Assembly (NCBI GenBank): GCA_964634465.1
Contig: CAZWLY010000001.1
Location: 310,001 to 374,000 of the forward strand
DNA from: CAZWLY01 sp964634465
Lineage (GTDB): Bacteria; Desulfobacterota; Desulfarculia; G963662305
Length of the DNA: 64,000 bases
Direction of reading: 5' to 3'
Part shown: piece after piece, positions 36,055-44,592 of the stretch
Layout: each line of letters opens with the position of its first letter
How positions within the stretch are numbered: the stretch's first letter is position 1
The notes under the pieces: model-generated
Databases searched by the model: none
The model's input: the letters and a program-made list of their open reading frames with translations, nothing else
What the model was told of the DNA's origin: nothing
Position numbers and translations under genes: made by a program

Positions 36055-36990
36055 ATGAATTTCGTCTTCATCACCGGCGATCTGGTCGAACGGGCCCTGA
36101 GCATCGAGCCGATCTTGAAGGCCCGAGCGGGGAAGGGCGACCGCGGCCTGATCGTTCTGGAAGAATTCATCTTGCCCCATAAAAGCGCCGCCCAGGCCGT
36201 GTGGCGCATCTACCGGCAGTCCGGCATGGCCTATGTCGTCTATAAAATGGTCGAGTCTTACGGGTTGAGACTCATCGCCAAGCGGACTCAAGCCCGGGCC
36301 GAGGGGCTGGTCATCCCGACGTTGGACTACCTGGCCGATCGCTACGGGCTGGAGGTCGTTCGGACCCAAGACACCAACTCCCGGGCGACGCTGGAGGCGG
36401 TGCGGAGTTTCGGCCCCGATTATATCGTCTCCCTGGGGATGCAGCGGTTGAAGTCGGACCTCATCGCCCTGCCCGAAAAGGGCGTCCTCAATGTCCACCT
36501 CGGCCTCCTGCCGGAGTATCGGGGCCTTGGCTGCTACTTCTGGCCGGTGGTGGAAGGCGTTTCCGAAACCGGCTCGACCGTGCACTACATCACTGACGAA
36601 CGCTTCGACGTCGGAGACATCGTCGCCAAGGGCGCCTATAGAATCGAGCCCGGCGACACCATCCAGCGGCTTCACCTCCAAAACGCTGCGGTGGGCGGAA
36701 TGTTGCTGGCCACGGCCGTGGAGCGTCTGGAACGGGGAGAGATCAGGCCCATCCCCCAGGGTCCGGGCGCCTATCGTTCCTTCCCGACCAGGGAGGCGGT
36801 GAGCCTCTTTCGCCGAAACGGCGGCCGCCTCATCAGGTTGACGGATTTGGTCGGGTACTCCCGGCGGGCCTCGCTCCTACCCGGCGAGGTGAGCATCGAG
36901 TGGGGGCTGGAGGCGGAGGTCGCCGGTGCGCCGGATGGAGACCCAGGCTGGATCGGACCGGAGTCGGCCCGACCGGAGAGAAGCCAATGA
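36055..36990 (+). CDS. Formyltransferase family protein (N-formylation)
   Basis: The 311-residue protein matches the methionyl-tRNA/amino-sugar formyltransferase fold. NVHLGLLPEYRG (about residues 146-157) carries the catalytic Asn and His, and ITDERFDVGDIVAKG (about residues 181-195) carries the catalytic Asp. These enzymes transfer a formyl group from N10-formyltetrahydrofolate to an amine. In glycan loci they usually formylate an amino-deoxysugar nucleotide. The gene follows the aminotransferase and overlaps the radical SAM gene by 4 bases (ATGA), so the three form one unit. A C-terminal MTF-like domain is not evident. Confidence 0.85.
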   Translation: MNFVFITGDLVERALSIEPILKARAGKGDRGLIVLEEFILPHKSAAQAVWRIYRQSGMAYVVYKMVESYGLRLIAKRTQARAEGLVIPTLDYLADRYGLEVVRTQDTNSRATLEAVRSFGPDYIVSLGMQRLKSDLIALPEKGVLNVHLGLLPEYRGLGCYFWPVVEGVSETGSTVHYITDERFDVGDIVAKGAYRIEPGDTIQRLHLQNAAVGGMLLATAVERLERGEIRPIPQGPGAYRSFPTREAVSLFRRNGGRLIRLTDLVGYSRRASLLPGEVSIEWGLEAEVAGAPDGDPGWIGPESARPERSQ

Positions 36991-37955
36991 ACCAGATTCT
37001 TACAGCCGCAAGGATGGCCAAGGCCCATCTTCTAAACGAAAAGAAACCGCTCAACGTCAGCTACTTCATCACCAACCGCTGCAACATGCGTTGCGACTAT
37101 TGCAATATTCCGGACACCCGCGGCGACCACGCGGAGATGACCACCGAGGAGATCAAGGACATGCTGACCGCTTTCAGTAAGGCCGGCATGCTCAAGTTCT
37201 CCTGCTCCGGCGGAGAGCCCTTGCTGCGTAAGGATCTGGGCGAGGTGCTGGATCACGCCGCCTCCCTGGGGGCGGTGACTTCGATCACCACCAACGGACT
37301 GCTCATTCCCAAGCGGGCCGAATCTCTCAAGTCGCTGGACGTGGTGCTCATCAGTCTGGATGGAAATCAGGACTTCGTCGATACCACCAAACACAACGAC
37401 ATTCAGGAAGTAATCCGCAACATCGAACTGATCCGCCGCAATGGCACCCAGGTCTGGCTGTCCACGGTCCTGCTGAGCGGGTCCATTCGCCAGTTGGACT
37501 TTCTCTTTTCTGTCTGCCGCGACCTGGGATCTAAGATTTTGCTCCAACCGTTCCACGATATATTGGCCGAGGGTATGGATTTCGATCGCAAGCTGGACGA
37601 TGAACCGCTCAAGGACCTGTTCCGCTACGCCCTGGATACCGCCCCGGAGCTGATAGCCAATACACCCGATTACATCAACATGATCCTCAACGACGAAAGC
37701 CTCCGTCCCGAGACTTGCCTGGCTGGCCGCCGGACCTGCTTCATCGATTCCAACGGCGACGTCTATCCTTGCCTGCCGATAATGATGCAGGCCCGGCCGA
37801 CGCCCAACGGGCTGCGGATGGGCTGGGCCGAGGCTTTCGATTCCATGCCCTTGGCGGTCTGTGAGACTTGCCGTTACCCCAACCAGTCGGAGTTGTACTT
37901 CACTTTCTCCCTGAAATGGCGGACTTGGCTTCACATGTGGAAGACGGTCGGTTGA
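36987..37955 (+). CDS. Radical SAM protein with SPASM-like C-terminus
   Basis: The 322-residue protein has the radical SAM cluster motif CNMRCDYC (CxxxCxxC, about residues 28-35) followed by the GGEPLL motif (about residue 75). A C-terminal cysteine-rich part (CLAGRRTCFIDSNGDVYPCLP and CETCRYP) is typical of SPASM/twitch auxiliary-cluster domains. It needs SAM and an auxiliary [4Fe-4S] cluster. I chose ATG 36987 because GGAGAG precedes it and it overlaps the formyltransferase stop as ATGA; GTG or other codons from 36900 are less likely. The substrate is unknown: peptide or sugar carbon chemistry are both possible. Confidence 0.9.
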   Translation: MNQILTAARMAKAHLLNEKKPLNVSYFITNRCNMRCDYCNIPDTRGDHAEMTTEEIKDMLTAFSKAGMLKFSCSGGEPLLRKDLGEVLDHAASLGAVTSITTNGLLIPKRAESLKSLDVVLISLDGNQDFVDTTKHNDIQEVIRNIELIRRNGTQVWLSTVLLSGSIRQLDFLFSVCRDLGSKILLQPFHDILAEGMDFDRKLDDEPLKDLFRYALDTAPELIANTPDYINMILNDESLRPETCLAGRRTCFIDSNGDVYPCLPIMMQARPTPNGLRMGWAEAFDSMPLAVCETCRYPNQSELYFTFSLKWRTWLHMWKTVG

Positions 37956-37987
37956 TCGGTCCAGCAGCGAGGGAACGTCTTTAAGCC

Positions 37988-39910
37988 ATGCCCAGCCCAT
38001 TGGGACACTTCGCCGCCGGGGCAATCGTCGCCGCCTTGCCGACAAAACGAAGCCCCCGTCCCACCTTGGCGCGACTGACCGTGGCCGGCATTGCCGGTGC
38101 GTTGGCGGACCTGGATTTCCTCCCTGTCGTCACGGGACTGATCTCACGCTCGGCAGGCCACCGGACTTTTTCTCACTCCCTGACCGCCGTCGTCGCCGTG
38201 CTGCTCGTCTGTTTTGCGTTGAACCTGTTTTTGAGGCGACGGGGCTCCAAGATCAAGATACCCACTCTGCTCGTCACCGCCTGCTACGGCCTGCACCTGT
38301 TGCTGGACCTGGTCGGCGGGGACGTCTATCCTCCCTATGGGATCATGCTGCTTTGGCCCTTCAGCGATCGGTATTTCACCGCCGGCCTGCACCTGTTCCC
38401 GGCCCTGGTCACTCCTGACGGGCGAACGATTCCGTTCGCTGCCGCCGTTGAGGCCGTCACCCAAGAAATGATCGTGATCGGTTTGCTTGGGGCGGCGTTG
38501 CTCATACCGGCTCACCTCATCCGCATGAGACGAGATTATGCCCGAAAAAAACTGTCGTTTACTGATCTGAAGGTACGTCTGGGCGGGGAGAAGATGGATC
38601 TGTGCCACTATTGCGGCACCTGCATCGCCATCTGCCCCCACCGGGCCTTGACTCCGGGAAAGAACGAAAAGCCGGTCTACGACCCGGCCAAATGCAAGTC
38701 CTGCTCGTTGTGCTACACCTATTGCTCGGGACGAGCGGTGGACTTCGCCGGTATCGAACGGCGGTTCTTCAAGGGCGCCACGCCCGATCCCATCCTCGGC
38801 CCCTACCTCAAGACCTATATCGGCCACTCCAATATCAGAGCGATCAGGGCCGGCGGCTCCTCGGGCGGTATGGTCAGCGGTGTTTTGGTCTACGCCCTGA
38901 AAGCCGGCCTGATAGACGGGGCCATAGTGGCCGGCTCCCGGGCCGACAAACCGTGGCTGCCGGAGACCAAGCTCGTCAAGGACCCGGACGAGGTTTCCAA
39001 GTACGCCCAGTCCAAGTACTGCTACATTCCGACCAACGCGTTTTTGAGGACCCTGTGGGACGAACTTGGCGAGCGCTCGGGACGCTACGCCATCGTGGCC
39101 CTGCCGTGCCAGATTCACGCCATCCGGCAGATGCAGCGCGACAACATCAAGTACGCCAAAAACATCAAGTATATTTTCGGCCTCATCTGCGGGCACAACA
39201 TGACCATCGAAGCGACAGAATTCGTTCGAAGAAAGCTGGGAGTCGCTTACGAGGACATCGCCCACCTGCGCTATCGTGATCTCAAATGGCCCGGTGGGAT
39301 AACCTTTTATCTGAAAAACGGCGGCAAGCGGGGCCTTCATCTGTTCCACTATCATTACCTCAACGCCATGTTTCTGCCGACCCGCTGCCGCACCTCTTGC
39401 GACGACTTTTTCGCCGAACACGCCGATATCGCCTTCGGCGACTCATGGCTCAAACATCTCTACTCCACCAGCGGGGAGAACCTGGGCTGGTCGAGCCTGA
39501 TCACCCGCACCAAGGTCGGAGACGAGCTCTTGACCGCCTGCCGGGAGGCCGGCGAGATCAATCTGATCGAGGTGGATAAAAAAGACGTGATCGGGTCTTT
39601 CCCCCATAACATCAAGTACAAGAAGAGGGGGGGCTACTACCGGTTCAAGATGGCCCGTCACAAGCCGGAATACGGCGATCGGCCCCGCAGGCCGGAGAAT
39701 ATCGGCCCGGCCGAAATTGCCTACCATATAATTTACAACTTGATATACATCGGGGGAGCGACAAAGCTGTTCAAAACCCTGGTCTACTGGACGCCTTTCG
39801 AGGCCCTCATGTTCGCCATCCAGAAGTTCAAGTTGCTTATGGGCTACCCGCCCAATGCCCGGGACAGTGTTTTCCGCAAGGGCGAAAAGACGGTTTACCT
39901 CGAGGACTGA
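37988..39910 (+). CDS. Membrane DUF457-type hydrolase domain fused to FrhB-like iron-sulfur oxidoreductase
   Basis: Residues about 1-185 resemble the membrane-bound metal-dependent hydrolase family (YdjM/DUF457): MPSPLGHFAAGAI, GALADLDFLP and HRTFSHSL supply His and Asp ligands among four or five helices. Residues about 205-255 carry two ferredoxin-type clusters (CHYCGTCIAICP, then CKSCSLCYTYC). The remainder to 640 matches the coenzyme F420 hydrogenase/dehydrogenase beta subunit (FrhB) family (GGSSGGMVSGVLVYAL, ALPCQIHAIRQMQ, CRTSCDDFFAEHADIAFGDSW). FrhB homologues occur in many polysaccharide loci, but a fusion to a membrane hydrolase is unexpected. The single frame is uninterrupted. Substrates of both halves are unknown. 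Confidence 0.82.
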   Translation: MPSPLGHFAAGAIVAALPTKRSPRPTLARLTVAGIAGALADLDFLPVVTGLISRSAGHRTFSHSLTAVVAVLLVCFALNLFLRRRGSKIKIPTLLVTACYGLHLLLDLVGGDVYPPYGIMLLWPFSDRYFTAGLHLFPALVTPDGRTIPFAAAVEAVTQEMIVIGLLGAALLIPAHLIRMRRDYARKKLSFTDLKVRLGGEKMDLCHYCGTCIAICPHRALTPGKNEKPVYDPAKCKSCSLCYTYCSGRAVDFAGIERRFFKGATPDPILGPYLKTYIGHSNIRAIRAGGSSGGMVSGVLVYALKAGLIDGAIVAGSRADKPWLPETKLVKDPDEVSKYAQSKYCYIPTNAFLRTLWDELGERSGRYAIVALPCQIHAIRQMQRDNIKYAKNIKYIFGLICGHNMTIEATEFVRRKLGVAYEDIAHLRYRDLKWPGGITFYLKNGGKRGLHLFHYHYLNAMFLPTRCRTSCDDFFAEHADIAFGDSWLKHLYSTSGENLGWSSLITRTKVGDELLTACREAGEINLIEVDKKDVIGSFPHNIKYKKRGGYYRFKMARHKPEYGDRPRRPENIGPAEIAYHIIYNLIYIGGATKLFKTLVYWTPFEALMFAIQKFKLLMGYPPNARDSVFRKGEKTVYLED

Positions 39911-39931
39911 CGCCCCGGCCGAGATCGATTC

Positions 39932-40726
39932 ATGAGCCATCGGCATGGATTCAAACTGAAAGGGGCCTGGGAGCGGGCCAAGTTGGAGTATCGATACTTC
40001 ACCTGCCGCCGCTGGCCTATCCAGGATGTGGGCCGATTTTGGGATTCGGTTTCGGATTACGATGATATCAACGAGAACACCTACTCCTACTATCGTCGTT
40101 TCACCGACGGATTCGGCATCTCGACCATACCGGATTCCAGTTATGTTCTGGAGGTCACACCCAGAACGGGTAACGGCACCCTGTTTTTCTGGCGGCAAGG
40201 CAAGATAGCCAGGGCGGTCGGGGCCGACGTCTCCCGCTTTCAGATCGACATCTACAAGCGAAATCTGGACGCCGCCGGGGTGGACTACGAATCAGTAGTC
40301 TTGGATGACTACACTTTTCCCTTCGATGACAACCAGTTTGACGCGGTTCTCTCTTTTGAAACGGTGGAGCACATGGGCGAGCCGGCTGTCTTCATCTCGG
40401 AAATAGGCCGGGTGCTCAAGCCCGGCGGTGAACTTTTGCTGACTTGCCCCAACATTCTCTGGGAGCCGGTCCACTGGCTGGCAGCCGTCTTTGATTTACA
40501 CCACAGTGAAGGTCCCCACAACTTTCTGAGTCGCCGACAGCTTTACGATTTTTTCGATCGCGCCGGCCTGGTGGTCGAGGTGGAGTCGGCCGCGGTGCTC
40601 ATCCCTGGCGGCCCGCGCTGGCTGACTCGCTTCGGCGAGTGGCTGGAAGGCGTGCTACCGCAGGGCGTCATAAGAGCCCTGGCCCTGCGCCGCCTGTTTA
40701 GGTGCCGGAAGCCGGCCGCAAGATAG
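39932..40726 (+). CDS. SAM-dependent methyltransferase
   Basis: The 264-residue protein is a type 11 class I methyltransferase. VLEVTPRTGNGTLFFW replaces the usual DxGxGxG loop with a variant lacking the first Asp; then come ADVSRFQIDIYKRN, FPFDDNQFDAVLSFETVEHM and IGRVLKPGGELLLTCPN. The first 60 residues (tyrosine-rich, YRYFTCRRWPIQDVG) are a helical lead. It likely methylates a sugar hydroxyl or carboxylate of the glycan. It starts 21 bases after the DUF457-FrhB gene and ends 22 bases before a GT2 gene. Confidence 0.84.
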   Translation: MSHRHGFKLKGAWERAKLEYRYFTCRRWPIQDVGRFWDSVSDYDDINENTYSYYRRFTDGFGISTIPDSSYVLEVTPRTGNGTLFFWRQGKIARAVGADVSRFQIDIYKRNLDAAGVDYESVVLDDYTFPFDDNQFDAVLSFETVEHMGEPAVFISEIGRVLKPGGELLLTCPNILWEPVHWLAAVFDLHHSEGPHNFLSRRQLYDFFDRAGLVVEVESAAVLIPGGPRWLTRFGEWLEGVLPQGVIRALALRRLFRCRKPAAR

Positions 40727-40748
40727 CAAACAACGGAGAGTTGAGCCT

Positions 40749-41603
40749 ATGACCGGTCAGCCCAAAGCATCTATTGTCATCCCCGCCTACAACGAGGCGG
40801 AGTCCATCGAGCAGACCATCGATCAGATCAAGGCGATCGAGGGCGACTTCGAGGTCATCGTGGTCGATGACGGTTCCACCGACGGCACCGCCGATCTCAT
40901 CGACGACTCGGAGGTGGTCCTCATCCGTCACTCCGCCAATCGTGGTTACGGCGCCGCCTTGAAAAGCGGCATCCGGCGCGCCTCCAGCGACACCATAGTG
41001 ATCACCGACGCCGATGGCACCTATCCCATCGATCGCATAATGAATCTGGTGGATATCTACCACCAGGAAAAGGCGGACATGGTGGTCGGAGCCCGCATCG
41101 GCAAGGAAGCGGCCATCCCGCTCATCCGCCGGCCGGCCAAGTGGTGTATCAACAAACTGGCCAACTATCTCACCCGCACCAGGATAGTGGACCTCAATTC
41201 CGGTCTACGGGTGATGAACCGCCAGGTGGTGAACAAGTATCTCAAGCTGTTGCCGGACGGCTTTTCCTTCACCACGACCATCACTCTGGCCATGCTGTGC
41301 AACGGTCATCCGGTCGTTTACGAACCGATCGTCTACTACTCCCGGCAAGGCAAGTCCAAGATCAGGCCCATTCAGGACACCCTGAATTTCATCCAGCTTA
41401 TTTTGCGGACGGTGCTCTACTTCGATCCGTTGAGAATATTCGTCCCCCTGGCCACGCCCATTCTGCTGGCCGGTTTGGGCCTGGTCGCCTATCAGGCCGT
41501 CGTCAACCAGAACATCACCACCGCCGCGCTTCTCTTGTTCCTGTCCGGAGTCCAGGTGATGGCCATCGGCATGCTCGCCGATCTCATCGTCAGGCGGGAG
41601 TGA
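40749..41603 (+). CDS. Glycosyltransferase, GT2 (polyprenyl-phosphate-mannose synthase-like)
   Basis: The 284-residue protein is a GT2 enzyme: SIVIPAYNEAESIEQTI, VVDDGSTDGTADLI, GYGAALKSGI and VITDADGTYPID with the DxD site. Its C-terminal part has two transmembrane helices (PLATPILLAGLGLVAYQAVV; AALLLFLSGVQVMAIGML). The layout fits transfer of a sugar from a nucleotide donor to a lipid carrier at the inner membrane, as in DPM1/GtrB-like enzymes. It is coupled to the AsnB gene that follows (9-base gap). Confidence 0.88.
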   Translation: MTGQPKASIVIPAYNEAESIEQTIDQIKAIEGDFEVIVVDDGSTDGTADLIDDSEVVLIRHSANRGYGAALKSGIRRASSDTIVITDADGTYPIDRIMNLVDIYHQEKADMVVGARIGKEAAIPLIRRPAKWCINKLANYLTRTRIVDLNSGLRVMNRQVVNKYLKLLPDGFSFTTTITLAMLCNGHPVVYEPIVYYSRQGKSKIRPIQDTLNFIQLILRTVLYFDPLRIFVPLATPILLAGLGLVAYQAVVNQNITTAALLLFLSGVQVMAIGMLADLIVRRE

Positions 41604-41612
41604 CGTCCGGCA

Positions 41613-43589
41613 ATGTGCGGCATCACCGGATTCATCGGTTTGCAGGACGCCCCTTTACTGGAGCGGATGACCGGCATCATCGCTCACCGGGGCCCCGACG
41701 ACGAAGGGGTGTGGCTGGAGGGCCTCGTCGGCTTGGGACATCGCCGCCTGTCGATCATCGACCTGTCCGCGGACGGCCGCCAGCCGATGGAGGACGTCAA
41801 CTCTCGAGCGGTGATCGTCTACAACGGAGAGGTCTACAACTTTCAGGAAATCAAAGAGGAACTGCTGGCCGCCGGCTATCGGTTCAGATCGAAAACAGAT
41901 ACGGAAGTCATCCTCAACGCCTATCTGGCCTGGGGCGAGGACTGCCTCCAGCGCTTCAACGGCATGTTCGCCTTGGCCATCTGGGACAAGGCCGCCCGAA
42001 CCCTCTTTTTGGCCCGGGACCGGCTGGGGATCAAGCCGCTGTTTTTTACCAAGCGGGGCAACGCATTTCTTTTCGGGTCGGAGATAAAGTCCATTCTCTG
42101 CTGGCCCGAGTTCGTCAGGGAGGTCAATCCCCGGGCCCTGGATTACTACCTCACTTTCCGCTACAACCATTTGGACGAGACGCTGTTCAAGAATATCTAC
42201 AAGCTGCCGCCGGGGTATCTGCTCAAGGTCAGGCTCGACGCCGACGGAAACCTGGAGCTGACCCGGAAAAGATACTGGGACCTCGACGTTCAGGTCGTCT
42301 CCCGGAACCGCAAAGAGGTGGAAGACGAGATCGCCGAGCGCTTGGAGCGCTCCATCGAGTACCGCCTCATCGCCGACGTACCGGTCGGCGTTTTCCTGTC
42401 GGCCGGGGTGGATTCCAGCTCCATCACCGGAATAATGCGGCGCCGATTCGGCATCGCGGCTCGCACTTTCACCGTCGGCTTCGATTACCCGGGTTTCCCG
42501 GACGAGCTGGAGAATGTCCGGGCCGCCACGCGCCACTTCGGCACCCGCCACACCGAACACCTTTGCAAACCCAGCGTGGTCTCCATCCTGCCCCGGATTC
42601 TGTGGCACATGGATGAACTCAACGCCGACCCGGCCGCCGTCCCGACTTACTTGATCAGTCAGGTGGCGGCCAGAACGGTCAAGGTGGTGCTCAGCGGCGA
42701 AGGCAGCGACGAGCTGTGGGGCGGCTATGAACGGACCATGTTCATCCTCTACGCCCATCTGGCCAATCGCTACGCTCCCGGCCTGCTCAGGGCGGCGCCC
42801 TCGATCCTCCGGATTCTCCCTCTGGAACTGATGGACAAGGCGTTCAAGTACAGCTCTTCCATCGGAGCCAAGGGCCTGGCCCGACTGGCCGAGTTCTGCC
42901 GCAACGTAGACGATCCAGGGGCCAACTTCCTCAGCGTGGCCGCGGTGATGACCCAAGAAGAAAAAAGACGTCTTTACGGACCCGCCCTGAAAGAGCGGCT
43001 CGAAGAGGAGGATATCGCCGGGACCATCGACCGGGAGTACTTTGACGGACTTGGCCGAAGCAGTCAGGAGTTGTTCTCCCGCCTGGCCTATTTCGAGCTG
43101 AAAACGCGCCTGCCCAACGACTTGCTGGCCAAGATAGATTCGACCACCATGGCCCATTCCCTGGAGGGGAGGGTGCCCTTCCTGGATCACACCATGGTGG
43201 AGTATGCGGCCGCGGTCCCCTGGCGATTGAAGATACACAACCTGCGAGAGAAGTACATCTTGAGACGGGCGGTGAGCCGCTATCTGCCGGAAGAGATCGT
43301 CAAACGACGCAAGGACCATTTTTTCGTGCCGATCCATTTGTGGCTGAAGAACGATCTGGGCCCGGTGATGGACGACATCCTCAGCCGGGAGCGAATCGAC
43401 GCCGTCGGTTTTTTCAACTCGGATTTCATCTCCTTCGCCCGGAAAGACTACATGAAGGGCCAACTGGTTTTTGCCCGCCAGTTGTGGAACATTCTGTTGT
43501 TCATGATCTGGCATCGGCTCTACATAGAGACCGACTACTACCTGTCCATGGGCGAGAGCCCCGTCGATCTGGTGGAGCTGTTCGCCTGA
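41613..43589 (+). CDS. asnB: Asparagine synthase-type glutamine amidotransferase, copy 4
   Basis: The 658-residue protein has the full AsnB layout: Cys2 in MCGITGFIG, HRGPDDEG, IVYNGEVYNF, ARDRLGIKPLF. The PP-loop is LSAGVDSSS (Ser263), with Ala for the first Gly, and the second motif LSGEGSDELWGGY, both close to consensus. It probably amidates a carboxylate in the glycan or its precursors. The gene follows the lipid-carrier GT2 and precedes a flippase-like membrane protein, so its substrate could be a lipid-linked intermediate, but a sugar nucleotide is equally possible. Confidence 0.9.
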   Translation: MCGITGFIGLQDAPLLERMTGIIAHRGPDDEGVWLEGLVGLGHRRLSIIDLSADGRQPMEDVNSRAVIVYNGEVYNFQEIKEELLAAGYRFRSKTDTEVILNAYLAWGEDCLQRFNGMFALAIWDKAARTLFLARDRLGIKPLFFTKRGNAFLFGSEIKSILCWPEFVREVNPRALDYYLTFRYNHLDETLFKNIYKLPPGYLLKVRLDADGNLELTRKRYWDLDVQVVSRNRKEVEDEIAERLERSIEYRLIADVPVGVFLSAGVDSSSITGIMRRRFGIAARTFTVGFDYPGFPDELENVRAATRHFGTRHTEHLCKPSVVSILPRILWHMDELNADPAAVPTYLISQVAARTVKVVLSGEGSDELWGGYERTMFILYAHLANRYAPGLLRAAPSILRILPLELMDKAFKYSSSIGAKGLARLAEFCRNVDDPGANFLSVAAVMTQEEKRRLYGPALKERLEEEDIAGTIDREYFDGLGRSSQELFSRLAYFELKTRLPNDLLAKIDSTTMAHSLEGRVPFLDHTMVEYAAAVPWRLKIHNLREKYILRRAVSRYLPEEIVKRRKDHFFVPIHLWLKNDLGPVMDDILSRERIDAVGFFNSDFISFARKDYMKGQLVFARQLWNILLFMIWHRLYIETDYYLSMGESPVDLVELFA

Positions 43590-43620
43590 GCGGTGTTCAG
43601 ACGACAGCCCCCTCCCCGGC

Positions 43621-44592
43621 ATGAAGCGAGCCGTCGGCCTTAAAATCATAGGTTTCATCGTCCTGGCCTGGGTCCTTACCCGGGTCGATCTGACAGGCGT
43701 CTGGTCGGCTCTCAAGGCGGCCCGGTTCGGCTGGCTCATCGGCGGGGCGATGTTGTTGTTGCTCTCGTTTCTGGTCAAGATCTTCCGGTGGCGGCGCATC
43801 CTGGCGGCTCAGGGCGTCTACGAATCGTTCCCGCGAATTTTCCAGTACTCTTTCGCCGCCTTTTTCCTCGCCTTGATTACGCCCGGCCGGGTGGGGGAGA
43901 TGGCCAAGGCCGGCTTTGTCCGGCGGCCGGAAGGGATCACCTTGGGCAGCCTGATCACCGGGGCCGTGTTGGACCGCTTGTTCGACTTGTGGATTCTGGC
44001 CGTGACGGCCGCCTGCGGTGTGGCGACCCTGGTGGCGACAAAGAGCACAACCGCGGCCGTGCTGATCACCGGCGCCGTCGCGGCGGTTGCGCCGTTCCTG
44101 ATGGCGGCGACTCCGTTCAGACGGCGGCTGATTCACGCCGTGGACGCCATCCACAGGCGGCAAGGCCTAGCCGCCTCGCTGGCGGAGAAAGTGTTGTCTT
44201 TTTTGAGTGAATTCATCAAGTTGACCAGGCGGATACTGCTGCCCGGCATTTTGGCCACCCTGGTCGCCAGCGCACTTTTTTTCAGCGGTTGTCTATTGTT
44301 GTCTTTTTCTTTGAACCTGGAGATCGGGTTCATCCGATTGAGCGCCTACATCTCCATGGCGGCGATGTTGTCTTTTCTGCCCGTCACCGTGGCCGGCCTG
44401 GGCACGCGGGAGGCCTGTCTCATTTACTTTTTCACCTTGGAGGGCATTCCTAGCGAAGGGGCGCTGGCCTTTTCCGGTTTGTATTTCGCCGCCACCTATC
44501 TCCTGCTGGGTCTTATCGGCTTCGGCTGCCTGATGATAATGGGCGGTTATAAAAAAGGCCGGGCGAAAGCTCTGGAGGGCGAGCGAGCATGA
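43621..44592 (+). CDS. Flippase-like / lysylphosphatidylglycerol synthase transmembrane-domain protein
   Basis: The 323-residue protein has eight or so transmembrane helices and the hallmark ITPGRVGEMAKAG of the AglD/MprF-type membrane domain (also called the flippase-like domain). Its C-terminal helices include SFLPVTVAGLGTREACLIYFF, another family signature. In archaeal and bacterial glycan loci, such proteins are thought to move or modify lipid-linked sugars; the activity here is inferred. It overlaps the next gene by 4 bases. Confidence 0.85.
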   Translation: MKRAVGLKIIGFIVLAWVLTRVDLTGVWSALKAARFGWLIGGAMLLLLSFLVKIFRWRRILAAQGVYESFPRIFQYSFAAFFLALITPGRVGEMAKAGFVRRPEGITLGSLITGAVLDRLFDLWILAVTAACGVATLVATKSTTAAVLITGAVAAVAPFLMAATPFRRRLIHAVDAIHRRQGLAASLAEKVLSFLSEFIKLTRRILLPGILATLVASALFFSGCLLLSFSLNLEIGFIRLSAYISMAAMLSFLPVTVAGLGTREACLIYFFTLEGIPSEGALAFSGLYFAATYLLLGLIGFGCLMIMGGYKKGRAKALEGERA

